Origin: Sphingobacteriia bacterium | GTDB lineage: Bacteria > Bacteroidota > Bacteroidia > Bacteroidales > UBA7960 | Direction: 5' to 3' | NCBI GenBank assembly: GCA_011390575.1 | Contig: JAABSE010000035.1 | Coordinates: forward strand, 1 to 36,438 | DNA length: 36,438 bases | Shown here: piece by piece, positions 7,741 through 14,605 of the stretch | Numbering within the stretch: the first letter of the stretch is position 1 | How the letters are laid out: each line of letters opens with the position of its first letter | The notes under the pieces: generated by a model | What the model was told of the DNA's origin: nothing | What the model saw: the letters and a program-made list of their open reading frames with translations, nothing else | Database searches by the model: none | Position numbers and translations under genes: made by a program

Positions 7741-8976
7741 ATGAATACAAAAAGAATTCAAATCGTACTGATAATAATGGCTATGACAATTATTCAGGCA
7801 ACAGGACAGGTGAAAACCGGTATCGAAGTATTGCGCGATCAAAACTTTGAAATACTCAAGGGCAAAAAAGTGGGCCTGATTACCAATCCTACAGGAGTTG
7901 ACAGTCAGCTTCGTTCCACCATCGATATTCTGGCGGCAGCCGAGGGGGTAGAGTTGGTAGCCTTGTATGGCCCGGAGCACGGTGTACGTGGCGATTATCC
8001 TGCCGGGGAGTACATTGAAAACCAACTTGATCCACGTACCGGGGTTTCTATGTTCAGTCTGTATGGTACTACCCGCAAGCCCACTGCGGAAATGCTCAAA
8101 GGGGTGGATGTACTGGTGTATGATATCCAGGACATTGGTTCGCGCTCCTACACATACATCAGCACATTGGCGCTCGCCATGGAGGCTGCTGCAGAAAATG
8201 ACGTGGAATTTGTGGTATTGGATCGTCCTAACCCACTCACCGGCAATAAGTTTGAAGGTCCATTGGTAGAACCAGAATTCATTTCTTTCGTGAGTCAGTT
8301 CCCGGTTTCCTACGTGCATGGGTTTACTGTGGGCGAACTGGCAGGATGGCTCAACGATGAAAGAATGCTGAAAGACGATGTTAGAGCGGAACTTACGGTA
8401 ATAAAGATGGAAGGCTGGAACAGAAACATGACCTTCGAAGAAACCGGTCTCCCATGGGTGATGTCTTCTCCCCACATTCCCCATGCCCATTCTGCTTATT
8501 TTTATCCTGTTTCAGGAATCCTGGGTGAACTGTACACGGTGAATATTGGTGTGGGTTTTACCCTGCCTTTCCAGGTTTTTGGTACCGAATGGGTGGAAGA
8601 TGCAGAGCTGCTGGCCGATAACCTCAATGAACTGGAGATTCCCGGTGTGATTTTCCGCCCCATCCATTTTCGCCCCTATTATACCAATATGAAGGATAAA
8701 AGGATGCGGGGCGTGCAGGTGCACCTTTTTGATTTGAAAGAAGCACCTCTTTCCCTGATTCAGTTTTATGTAATCCAGGAAATGCATAAGTTGCACCCTG
8801 AGTACAACATTTTTGAGCTGGCACCCGAGAGGTTGGATATGTTTGACAAAGTATGCGGTACCGACAAAGTGAGAAAAGCTTTTGAGGAAAATTTCATGGT
8901 GGAAGATATTCTCGACCTTTGGACCAGGGAACTTCCCGGGTTTTTGGAAGTTGCCACAAGGTATTTCCTGTATTAG
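7741..8976 (+). CDS. namZ: Exo-beta-N-acetylmuramidase NamZ-like (DUF1343, GH171)
   Basis: Secreted protein of 411 aa with an N-terminal signal peptide (about 1-23, ending before Q-V-K-T). The rest is a full-length DUF1343 protein: KVGLITNPTG near residue 45, the conserved PEHGVRG segment (P78, E79, H80), YDIQDIGSRSYTY, LDRPNPL, and a C-terminal domain with RGVQVHL. Characterised members (NamZ) release terminal N-acetylmuramic acid from peptidoglycan fragments, and the Glu of the PEHG segment is conserved in the family. Location is probably periplasmic; no lipobox or T9SS tail is seen. Nearby are a NagB-like deaminase and a phosphodiester glycosidase, so it may serve muropeptide recycling, though the genes are not one operon. 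The start follows a 130-bp AT-rich leader without a recognisable promoter. Confidence 0.87.
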   Translation: MNTKRIQIVLIIMAMTIIQATGQVKTGIEVLRDQNFEILKGKKVGLITNPTGVDSQLRSTIDILAAAEGVELVALYGPEHGVRGDYPAGEYIENQLDPRTGVSMFSLYGTTRKPTAEMLKGVDVLVYDIQDIGSRSYTYISTLALAMEAAAENDVEFVVLDRPNPLTGNKFEGPLVEPEFISFVSQFPVSYVHGFTVGELAGWLNDERMLKDDVRAELTVIKMEGWNRNMTFEETGLPWVMSSPHIPHAHSAYFYPVSGILGELYTVNIGVGFTLPFQVFGTEWVEDAELLADNLNELEIPGVIFRPIHFRPYYTNMKDKRMRGVQVHLFDLKEAPLSLIQFYVIQEMHKLHPEYNIFELAPERLDMFDKVCGTDKVRKAFEENFMVEDILDLWTRELPGFLEVATRYFLY

Positions 8977-9122
8977 GAGCCCTCAACCCCCACGTTGCTG
9001 AACACAACTGCCTGTTGCCCCGAACGCAGTAAGAGGTCTGTCATCAGTTAATCTCATCTGACATAGCGAACAACAAATTCAGAAATGCTCAGGAAACCCT
9101 CTTTTTGCATGAACATTGGTAT

Positions 9123-9130
9123 TATATTTG
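9123..9130 (+). promoter_or_regulatory. Bacteroidota -7 element for the small barrel gene
   Basis: TATATTTG, an exact TAnnTTTG match 46 bp before the start codon. A TTTTTG lies 15 bp upstream, shorter than the usual 17-23 bp spacing. Confidence 0.45.
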
Positions 9131-9176
9131 ATGTTCAAAGAGTTGCGTTTACTGTTAACAAAAAATACTGCTGTTC

Positions 9177-9746
9177 ATGAAAAAGATAATTTTTAGTTTG
9201 CTGTTGTTACAGATTCTTTTGTTTTCTCAAATCCTTATAGCACAGGAGGAAGAAGAGGATGTAAAGGATTTGCCTACCCGGGAACGAATTTTCCTGGGAG
9301 GCAACATTGGGTTGCAGATTAGCAATATCAACACCATGGTCAATGTTTCGCCCATTATCGGTTACCGGCTCACCAACCGGCTTTCACCTGGTATCGGGCT
9401 TACTTATCAATATTACCGTGATTCGGGCTGGGCCAATCAGTCAGGCTTTACCGCGGTTTCTCACATATACGGTGGAAGTGCCTTTGCACGCTACCGTATA
9501 CTACCCCAGCTTTTTGCCCATGTTGAGTTTGAAGCACTGAACCTTGATTCGCAGATGGGGTTCAGAACCGACCCTGACAGAGACAGCCGGTTCTGGGAAT
9601 ACAACTACTTTGTGGGTGGGGGCTACCGCGCTTTTCTGGGGGGCAGAACTCACCTCAATCTTATGCTGTTATATAATTTAAATAGCAGCAGTGTGGTGTA
9701 TTACCAAAATCCCATTTTTCGCATAGGGGTTGATGTAAGGCTTTAA
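9177..9746 (+). CDS. Small outer-membrane beta-barrel protein, unknown function
   Basis: 189-aa protein with a signal peptide (about 1-22, ending IAQ) followed by an acidic EEEED stretch. The rest alternates polar and aromatic residues in short strands separated by turns, for example GGNIGLQISN, SPIIGYRL, LSPGIGLTYQYY and FVGGGYRAF, and ends in RIGVDVRL. This is the pattern of an 8-stranded porin-like or OmpW/OmpX-size barrel. No catalytic motif is visible, so no specific function is assigned. It sits alone between namZ and pruA with its own -7 element and a terminator-like hairpin 120 bp downstream. Confidence 0.75.
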   Translation: MKKIIFSLLLLQILLFSQILIAQEEEEDVKDLPTRERIFLGGNIGLQISNINTMVNVSPIIGYRLTNRLSPGIGLTYQYYRDSGWANQSGFTAVSHIYGGSAFARYRILPQLFAHVEFEALNLDSQMGFRTDPDRDSRFWEYNYFVGGGYRAFLGGRTHLNLMLLYNLNSSSVVYYQNPIFRIGVDVRL

Positions 9747-9865
9747 CGGTCCGGATTGATAATCGGATACATTCCTAATTACCAGTAAATCATAAGGATG
9801 AATTAAATAGCTTGCAGGGGTAAACCTTTCTGATTATTATTTGTTTTCGTACTAACACATAGATT

Positions 9866-9903
9866 CACCTGAAATCTTTTGCTAAGGTTTCGGGTGTTGT
9901 TTT
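9866..9903 (+). terminator. Intrinsic terminator between the barrel gene and pruA
   Basis: CACCTGAAA (9866-9874) pairs with TTTCGGGTG (9888-9896) through nine positions with one G-T wobble, followed by TTGTTTT. It lies 47 bp before the pruA start, so pruA needs a promoter inside or after it; none was recognised. Confidence 0.65.
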
Positions 9904-9949
9904 ATGCGAAAGTCACCCTTTATTATCAAATTTAAAAGCTGTTGATATT

Positions 9950-11593
9950 ATGAACAATGCGCAATTTTATTTTTCCCGTCCTCAGAATGAGCCGGTATAT
10001 CCCTACACCGAAGGTACGCCTGAAAGAATTGCTCTCGAAAAAGAACTTGAGAGACAGAGCAGTACCCAGATAGAAATTCCTCTTATTATCGGCGGAAAAG
10101 AAGTAAAAACCGGTAATTTGGGCAAGGTAGTAAGCCCGCACAACCATCAAAACGTAGTCGCTACCTACCACAAAGCCGGGGAAAAAGAGGTGCAGATGGC
10201 CATTGATGCCGCACTGGAAGCCCATAAGCAATGGGCGGTCATGTCGTGGGTTGAGAGAGTTTCTATTGTTTTGAAAGTGGCAGAACTTATCAGCAAAAAA
10301 TATCGCAACGTTATCAATGCTGCCACTATGATAGGGCAGGGGAAAAATGCATTTCAGTCGGAGATTGATGCCGTTTGCGAAACCGTTGACTTCATCCGTT
10401 TCAATGCCCATTATGTGTCTGAAATTTACAACGATCAGCCTCATAGTGAAATTGGGAATCTTAACCGGATTGAATACCGCCCGCTGGAAGGTTTTGTCTT
10501 TGCTGTTACGCCTTTCAATTTTACGGCCATTGCTTCCAACCTTGCTCTGGCGCCGGTTATTTTAGGCAACACCGTTTTATGGAAGCCGGCAACTACCGCT
10601 CTTCTCTCCAATTACCACCTGATGAAGATCTATCAGGAGGCCGGAATGCCTGATGGAGTAATCAACTTTATCCCCGGGCAGGGAGCAACCATCGGCGATA
10701 TTGTTATGAATCATAAAGACCTGGCAGGAATTCACTTTACCGGCAGCAACAATACCTTCAACCACTTATGGAAGACGGTAGCCAACAACATTGAAAACTA
10801 TCGTTCCTATCCCCGCGTAGTAGGAGAAACCGGAGGAAAAGACTTTGTGTTTGTTCATCCTTCGGCCAAAGTGAAGGAAGTTGCTACTGCACTGGTGCGT
10901 GGAGCCTTTGAATACCAGGGGCAAAAATGTTCTGCTGCCTCAAGAGCCTATATCCCCGAATCTCTCTGGCCCGATATCAGAAGCAAGATTGAAGCCAACA
11001 TGCGTATGATCAAAAAAGGAGATGTGAAGGATTTCTGCAACTTCGTTAATGCGGTTATTGATCAAAAAGCATTCAAAAGCATCACAGGCTATATCGAAAA
11101 AGCAAAGGCTTCTCCGGAAGCAGAAATTGTTACTGGGGGTACATACGATGATTCTGTAGGATACTTCATCGATCCCACGGTTATCCTGACGACCAATCCC
11201 CAATTTGTCACCATGGAAGAAGAAATCTTTGGCCCGGTGCTTACCGTGTATGTTTATAAAGATGAAGATTTTGAAAAGACCCTGGAGTTGTGCAACGAAA
11301 CTTCACCGTATGGATTAACAGGGGCTATTTTCTCCCAGGACCGGTATGCTACTGTCAAGGCTTGTCAGATCCTGCGCTATGCCGCCGGAAACTTTTACAT
11401 GAATGACAAACCCACGGGGGCCGTGGTAGGGCAGCAGCCCTTCGGTGGTTCACGACAATCAGGAACCAACGACAAGGCAGGTAGTTACCTCAACCTGCTG
11501 CGCTGGATAAGCCCGCGTGCCATCAAGGAAACGTTCATGCCCGCTACCGATTTTCGGTATCCTTTTATGCACGAAAAGAAATGTGGCTGTTAG
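9950..11593 (+). CDS. pruA: L-glutamate gamma-semialdehyde (1-pyrroline-5-carboxylate) dehydrogenase
   Basis: 547-aa cytoplasmic aldehyde dehydrogenase oxidising glutamate semialdehyde to glutamate with NAD+, the second step of proline breakdown. Family signs: the N-terminal NEPVYPYTEG segment typical of the long P5C dehydrogenases, FTGSNNTF for the cofactor loop, VGETGGKD with the general-base Glu (E293), and YQGQKCSAASR with the nucleophilic Cys (C327). A conserved EEIFGPVL follows. Length matches the stand-alone eukaryote/Bacteroidota type rather than the giant PutA fusion. No proline dehydrogenase is in the window. The protein ends in an unusual Cys-rich KKCGC. The gene is monocistronic, between two terminators. 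Confidence 0.95.
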   Translation: MNNAQFYFSRPQNEPVYPYTEGTPERIALEKELERQSSTQIEIPLIIGGKEVKTGNLGKVVSPHNHQNVVATYHKAGEKEVQMAIDAALEAHKQWAVMSWVERVSIVLKVAELISKKYRNVINAATMIGQGKNAFQSEIDAVCETVDFIRFNAHYVSEIYNDQPHSEIGNLNRIEYRPLEGFVFAVTPFNFTAIASNLALAPVILGNTVLWKPATTALLSNYHLMKIYQEAGMPDGVINFIPGQGATIGDIVMNHKDLAGIHFTGSNNTFNHLWKTVANNIENYRSYPRVVGETGGKDFVFVHPSAKVKEVATALVRGAFEYQGQKCSAASRAYIPESLWPDIRSKIEANMRMIKKGDVKDFCNFVNAVIDQKAFKSITGYIEKAKASPEAEIVTGGTYDDSVGYFIDPTVILTTNPQFVTMEEEIFGPVLTVYVYKDEDFEKTLELCNETSPYGLTGAIFSQDRYATVKACQILRYAAGNFYMNDKPTGAVVGQQPFGGSRQSGTNDKAGSYLNLLRWISPRAIKETFMPATDFRYPFMHEKKCGC

Positions 11594-11601
11594 AAACAAA
11601 A

Positions 11602-11638
11602 AAATCCCACCAGCTTTTTAATTCTGGTGGGATTTTTT
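11602..11638. terminator. Bidirectional intrinsic terminator shared by pruA and the tetR-like gene
   Basis: A 12-bp perfect stem, AAATCCCACCAG (11602-11613) with CTGGTGGGATTT (11624-11635), has A residues before and T residues after, so it can terminate both converging genes. Confidence 0.92.
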
Positions 11639-11655
11639 AATTAATACTATCTCTG

Positions 11656-12264
11656 TTAACAAGGCTTTATCGACTTCAACAGCATTTCAGTAATATGCTG
11701 TTTGCGCTCATGAATAAAGGCAATAAACTCTTCATCGTTCAGCTCATTTTTATCCATGATCATCGGTCTGATGGCAAAGGGGAAAGTAATCATACTGATC
11801 ATGTCCACATAAAAGTGCGTGGGGTCCGTTCTGCGGATATTTCCCTTTTTCCCTTCATCGATGATTTGCTGGGTAAACTTATCTCTGCCATACAGCAGGC
11901 TTACTACTTCCATCTCTGTTATTTTCTCTCTGCTGCGATGCAGAATGGCCATAAAGAAAGAAACCAGGAGCGGGTTTTTCAGCAGGATATCGATATAAGC
12001 CGCCACATACTGTTTGATTTTTTCGTCAAGTTCAAGGTCAGAATCCAGGATTTTAACCAGATCTTTGGTGTTCTTTTTTACCAGGTTGGTAAATATCGCA
12101 TCAAAAAGATTTTCCTTGCTCCTGAAGTAATAGTTCATCAAAGCAAGATTAATTCCGGCTTTGGAAGCTATGTCTCTTACACTGGTGCGATCCACCCCCT
12201 TCTCTATGAATAATTCGGTGGCAGCATCAAATATTTTCTGTTCGGTATTTTTATTTTTTGCCAT
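11656..12264 (-). CDS. TetR/AcrR-family transcriptional regulator
   Basis: 202-aa repressor-type protein. The N-terminal helix-turn-helix (about residues 9-50) shows the TetR pattern: IFDAATELFIEKG, then TSVRDIASKAG and the recognition part NYYFRSKENLF. The C-terminal ligand-binding half is helical and diverse (FYVDMISMITFPFAIRP), so the ligand cannot be told. The start at 12264 (MAKNKN) is chosen because it begins just before the DNA-binding domain; an in-frame ATG at 12345 lies upstream of the likely -7 element and so is improbable. No regulated transporter is adjacent, and the target may be its own promoter or a distant gene. Confidence 0.9.
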   Translation of the reverse strand: MAKNKNTEQKIFDAATELFIEKGVDRTSVRDIASKAGINLALMNYYFRSKENLFDAIFTNLVKKNTKDLVKILDSDLELDEKIKQYVAAYIDILLKNPLLVSFFMAILHRSREKITEMEVVSLLYGRDKFTQQIIDEGKKGNIRRTDPTHFYVDMISMITFPFAIRPMIMDKNELNDEEFIAFIHERKQHITEMLLKSIKPC

Positions 12265-12312
12265 AATGTTTTGAAAAATAGTGTTGTTAAGGAATGATGT
12301 AGGATAGTGATG

Positions 12313-12320
12313 CAAATGTA
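12313..12320 (-). promoter_or_regulatory. Bacteroidota -7 element for the tetR-like gene
   Basis: Minus strand TACATTTG, an exact TAnnTTTG match about 50 bp before the chosen start. It lies inside the longer reading frame from 12345, which argues for the start at 12264. Confidence 0.55.
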
Positions 12321-12352
12321 ATAAAAATATTGTTTTAAACTGCATTTAAAAC

Positions 12353-12396
12353 GAAAAAGCAACTTACATTCTTGAGTGAAGCTCTATTGCTTTTTC
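12353..12396. repeat. 10-bp perfect inverted repeat upstream of the tetR-like promoter
   Basis: GAAAAAGCAA (12353-12362) and TTGCTTTTTC (12387-12396) separated by 24 bp. It lies about 33-83 bp upstream of the tetR-like -7 element. It could be a regulator site or a weak hairpin; nothing decides between these. Confidence 0.5.
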
Positions 12397-12677
12397 TGCC
12401 TTTCCTTTGGGTGTTTTTTCAATCAAGGATTGTTTCAATGCGCCGACAACAAAAGTGGTTCTTGAAAGCGATTTTTTTCCGGCATCGGTTTTATGCGTGA
12501 TAACCATTAACTATCATAATTCCCCCCTTACCAGGGCTTTTGGTGCTTATTAACAGTATGATAAATCATTGAGAATGGCAACTCCTGTCAAACAACCGAT
12601 TCCCATGGGGCGTCGCCCCAGACCCTTTACCAAAAACGAACTCCATCTTACTCTTTAGCAAATCTGAATTCGCAAAT

Positions 12678-12711
12678 TTTGCCGGATCCCAATGTATTTT
12701 TTTTAATTTTG
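12678..12711 (+). promoter_or_regulatory. Bacteroidota promoter for the small secreted protein and AraC-type regulator
   Basis: TTTG (12678-12681), 22 bp, TAATTTTG (12704-12711): both elements match and the spacing is in the accepted range. The leader would be about 85 nt. No second promoter was recognised before the araC-type gene. Confidence 0.6.
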
Positions 12712-12802
12712 TTTTTAATCTCTTCGTTACGATTGTTTTAACTTTACCAAGGCAGAGAAAGAGGGGGAGTACATCATCTGTTTGCTTTAAAATCCGAATC
12801 AT

Positions 12803-13162
12803 ATGCACGCTTTTACCTTGTTAACAGCCATTTTACTCCTGATTTTTCCGGCGAAAAACACGTTTGCCGAAAATCATACCGGTAAGAATGAAAAAGAAGA
12901 TGATAAGGTGGTTATTCTTTTTCAGGCAGCACCTGCTCCACTGATTGATTATGAGCAGTATCAGTTGTTTCAACCCATGGATACGCTCGATTTTGACAAA
13001 GAGACTTTAATCAATGAGCAAAAACTGCAATCCCAAGATGCTCCCGGGCAGATTCCTGTATTTACCCCCTCCTTCCAGGGTTCACTGCTTATCAAAGAAC
13101 CTGAAAATGCAGAAAAAGGATTCCTGCTGATAAAGAACCCACTTGTTCCCGGGCAGGATTGA
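12803..13162 (+). CDS. Small secreted protein of unknown function
   Basis: 119 aa with a good signal peptide (about 1-22, LTAILLLIFPAKNTFA). The mature part is about 97 aa, acidic and proline-containing, with no cysteine, no repeat and no domain I recognise. Local segments such as VVILFQAAPAPLIDYEQY suggest strands. Support for a real gene: a well-formed promoter upstream, a plausible export signal and a position 73 bp before the araC-type gene in the same direction. It may be a partner of the membrane AraC regulator; that is inference only. Confidence 0.6.
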   Translation: MHAFTLLTAILLLIFPAKNTFAENHTGKNEKEDDKVVILFQAAPAPLIDYEQYQLFQPMDTLDFDKETLINEQKLQSQDAPGQIPVFTPSFQGSLLIKEPENAEKGFLLIKNPLVPGQD

Positions 13163-13235
13163 GTTAAAAACAAGCACACATTTTTTTCTTGTGTTAAGTT
13201 TATTTGTTTTATTTTGCAGCCCATAAGGTGACCCC

Positions 13236-14372
13236 ATGGATGCTGTATTTATCATAGGAATATTTCTTTCGTTTTTTCTTTTTTTACTTTTGCTCCGCAA
13301 AAAAGGCAAAAGTCTGCCTGATAAAATTCTTGCTTTCTGGATGCTTGTCATGGGCTTGCATTTGCTCAACTATTATTTATATTCCCTCGGCTTCTGGATT
13401 CGTTATCCACACCTGGTAGGTGTTGGTGCACCCTTTCCCCTGTTGCATGGACCCCTTTTGTACCTGTACACCCTTTTTTCGCTGCGTCCCCAAAGCCGCA
13501 TCCGATACCGCAATTATCTGCACTTTGCCCCCGCTGCACTGGTCTATATTTATTTGTCGAGGTTTTATTTCTTCTATTCTGCCGAGGAAAAAGCACTCCT
13601 GGACATGGGTGCAATGGATGACTTTGCCCTTTTTACCAACCTGGTACTGGTGGCTTTTGTAGTTTCGGGCATTACTTATCCTGTGATGGCTTACAGACTG
13701 CTGGGGAATTACCGGAGGCTTGTTGATGCCAACTTCTCTTACAACGATCGCATTAGTCTCAATTGGCTGAAATACAGCATTTGGTGGATTGGGCTGATCT
13801 TTCTGGTTGTGGCCGTGGTAACCCTGCTGCGCGAGGGTATGGGATATGAATTTGGATTTAATGTCGATCTGGTTTTTTATCTTATGATTGTCCTTTTTAT
13901 TTTCGGACTGGGGTATTCCGGTATCAGGCATCAGGATATTTTCAGCGATAATCCCGGGAAGGAAAATATCCGGATTGTTGAACCCAGGGCGCCGGGCGAA
14001 TATAAAAAATCGGGACTGGACAGTGACACTGCGGCTGCATCTCATCGGGCGCTGCTGCAATATATGAAGGAACAAAAGCCTTATCTCGAACCCAAACTGA
14101 CCCTGGGCAACCTGGCTCAGTCTTTAGGCTTATCGGCCAATCATCTTTCGCAGGTTATCAACCAATTCGAAGGAGTAAATTTTCATGATTTCGTGAATAA
14201 ATACAGGGTAGAAGAGTTTAAAAATCTGGCCTCTGACCCTCTTATGAAACATTTCAACATTCTTGCCCTTGCCCTGGATGCAGGATTTAACTCAAAATCT
14301 GCCTTCAATATGGTTTTTAAGAAGCATACTGACAAAACTCCCTCTCAATATCTTAGTGAGCTAAATGCTTAG
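13236..14372 (+). CDS. Membrane-anchored AraC-family transcriptional regulator
   Basis: 378 aa. The N-terminal 235 residues hold about seven hydrophobic segments, starting with FIIGIFLSFFLFLLLL and continuing at about 28-50, 60-80, 95-115, 130-150, 180-200 and 205-225. The C-terminal part (about 265-375) is an AraC double helix-turn-helix: LSANHLSQVINQFEG for the first and FNSKSAFNMVFKKHTDKTP for the second, the latter being the conserved AraC signature. Such membrane AraC proteins are frequent in Bacteroidota and are thought to sense an envelope or external signal. It sits between a small secreted protein and a TonB-dependent receptor, all co-oriented, so receptor control is likely but not shown. 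Confidence 0.9.
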   Translation: MDAVFIIGIFLSFFLFLLLLRKKGKSLPDKILAFWMLVMGLHLLNYYLYSLGFWIRYPHLVGVGAPFPLLHGPLLYLYTLFSLRPQSRIRYRNYLHFAPAALVYIYLSRFYFFYSAEEKALLDMGAMDDFALFTNLVLVAFVVSGITYPVMAYRLLGNYRRLVDANFSYNDRISLNWLKYSIWWIGLIFLVVAVVTLLREGMGYEFGFNVDLVFYLMIVLFIFGLGYSGIRHQDIFSDNPGKENIRIVEPRAPGEYKKSGLDSDTAAASHRALLQYMKEQKPYLEPKLTLGNLAQSLGLSANHLSQVINQFEGVNFHDFVNKYRVEEFKNLASDPLMKHFNILALALDAGFNSKSAFNMVFKKHTDKTPSQYLSELNA

Positions 14373-14384
14373 ATAATCAGCTTT

Positions 14385-14408
14385 TTAGACGTCTAATCCT
14401 GCAGGATT
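14385..14408. repeat. Two overlapping perfect palindromes
   Basis: TTAGACGTCTAA (14385-14396) and AATCCTGCAGGATT (14395-14408) are both perfect dyads and share two bases. They begin 12 bp after the araC-type stop codon. No T tract follows directly. Confidence 0.7.
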
Positions 14409-14440
14409 GCACCCCTTTTTTGTCCAGACTTATACGTTTG
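14407..14440 (+). promoter_or_regulatory. Possible promoter for the TonB-dependent receptor
   Basis: TTG (14407-14409), 23 bp, TACGTTTG (14433-14440). The -7 match is exact, but the leader would be about 160 nt and the -33 overlaps the palindrome at 14395-14408. If real, the palindrome would sit over the promoter as an operator-like site. Confidence 0.35.
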
Positions 14441-14605
14441 AGCGCACTTCCTTTTTTATTCCCCCACTTTTGCATCTTCATTTTCAATTTTCCAAAAAGG
14501 AAAAAGTGAATGATTGAATTTTGCCGCAGTCTCGTAGCTTTTTGGGCCAGCCCGAAAGCTTAAGCGAAACCTGCACAACCCACAATTAAATAACAAACCC
14601 TAAAG

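Larger units (their letters stand above)
12265..12802. other. 538-bp intergenic region with two inverted repeats and two promoters
   Basis: No convincing gene. It holds the tetR-like -7 element, a 10-bp inverted repeat (12353-12396), a 7-bp GC-rich palindrome TGGGGCGTCGCCCCA (12606-12620), and a plus-strand promoter near 12700. The GC-rich palindrome has no T tract and is not a good terminator. Confidence 0.6.

Noticed and set aside
12566-12808. 80-codon minus-strand frame between the tetR-like and small secreted protein genes
   Set aside because: It overlaps the promoter and start of the plus-strand gene, has no promoter of its own and no recognised domain. Part of it may be a dispersed repeat.
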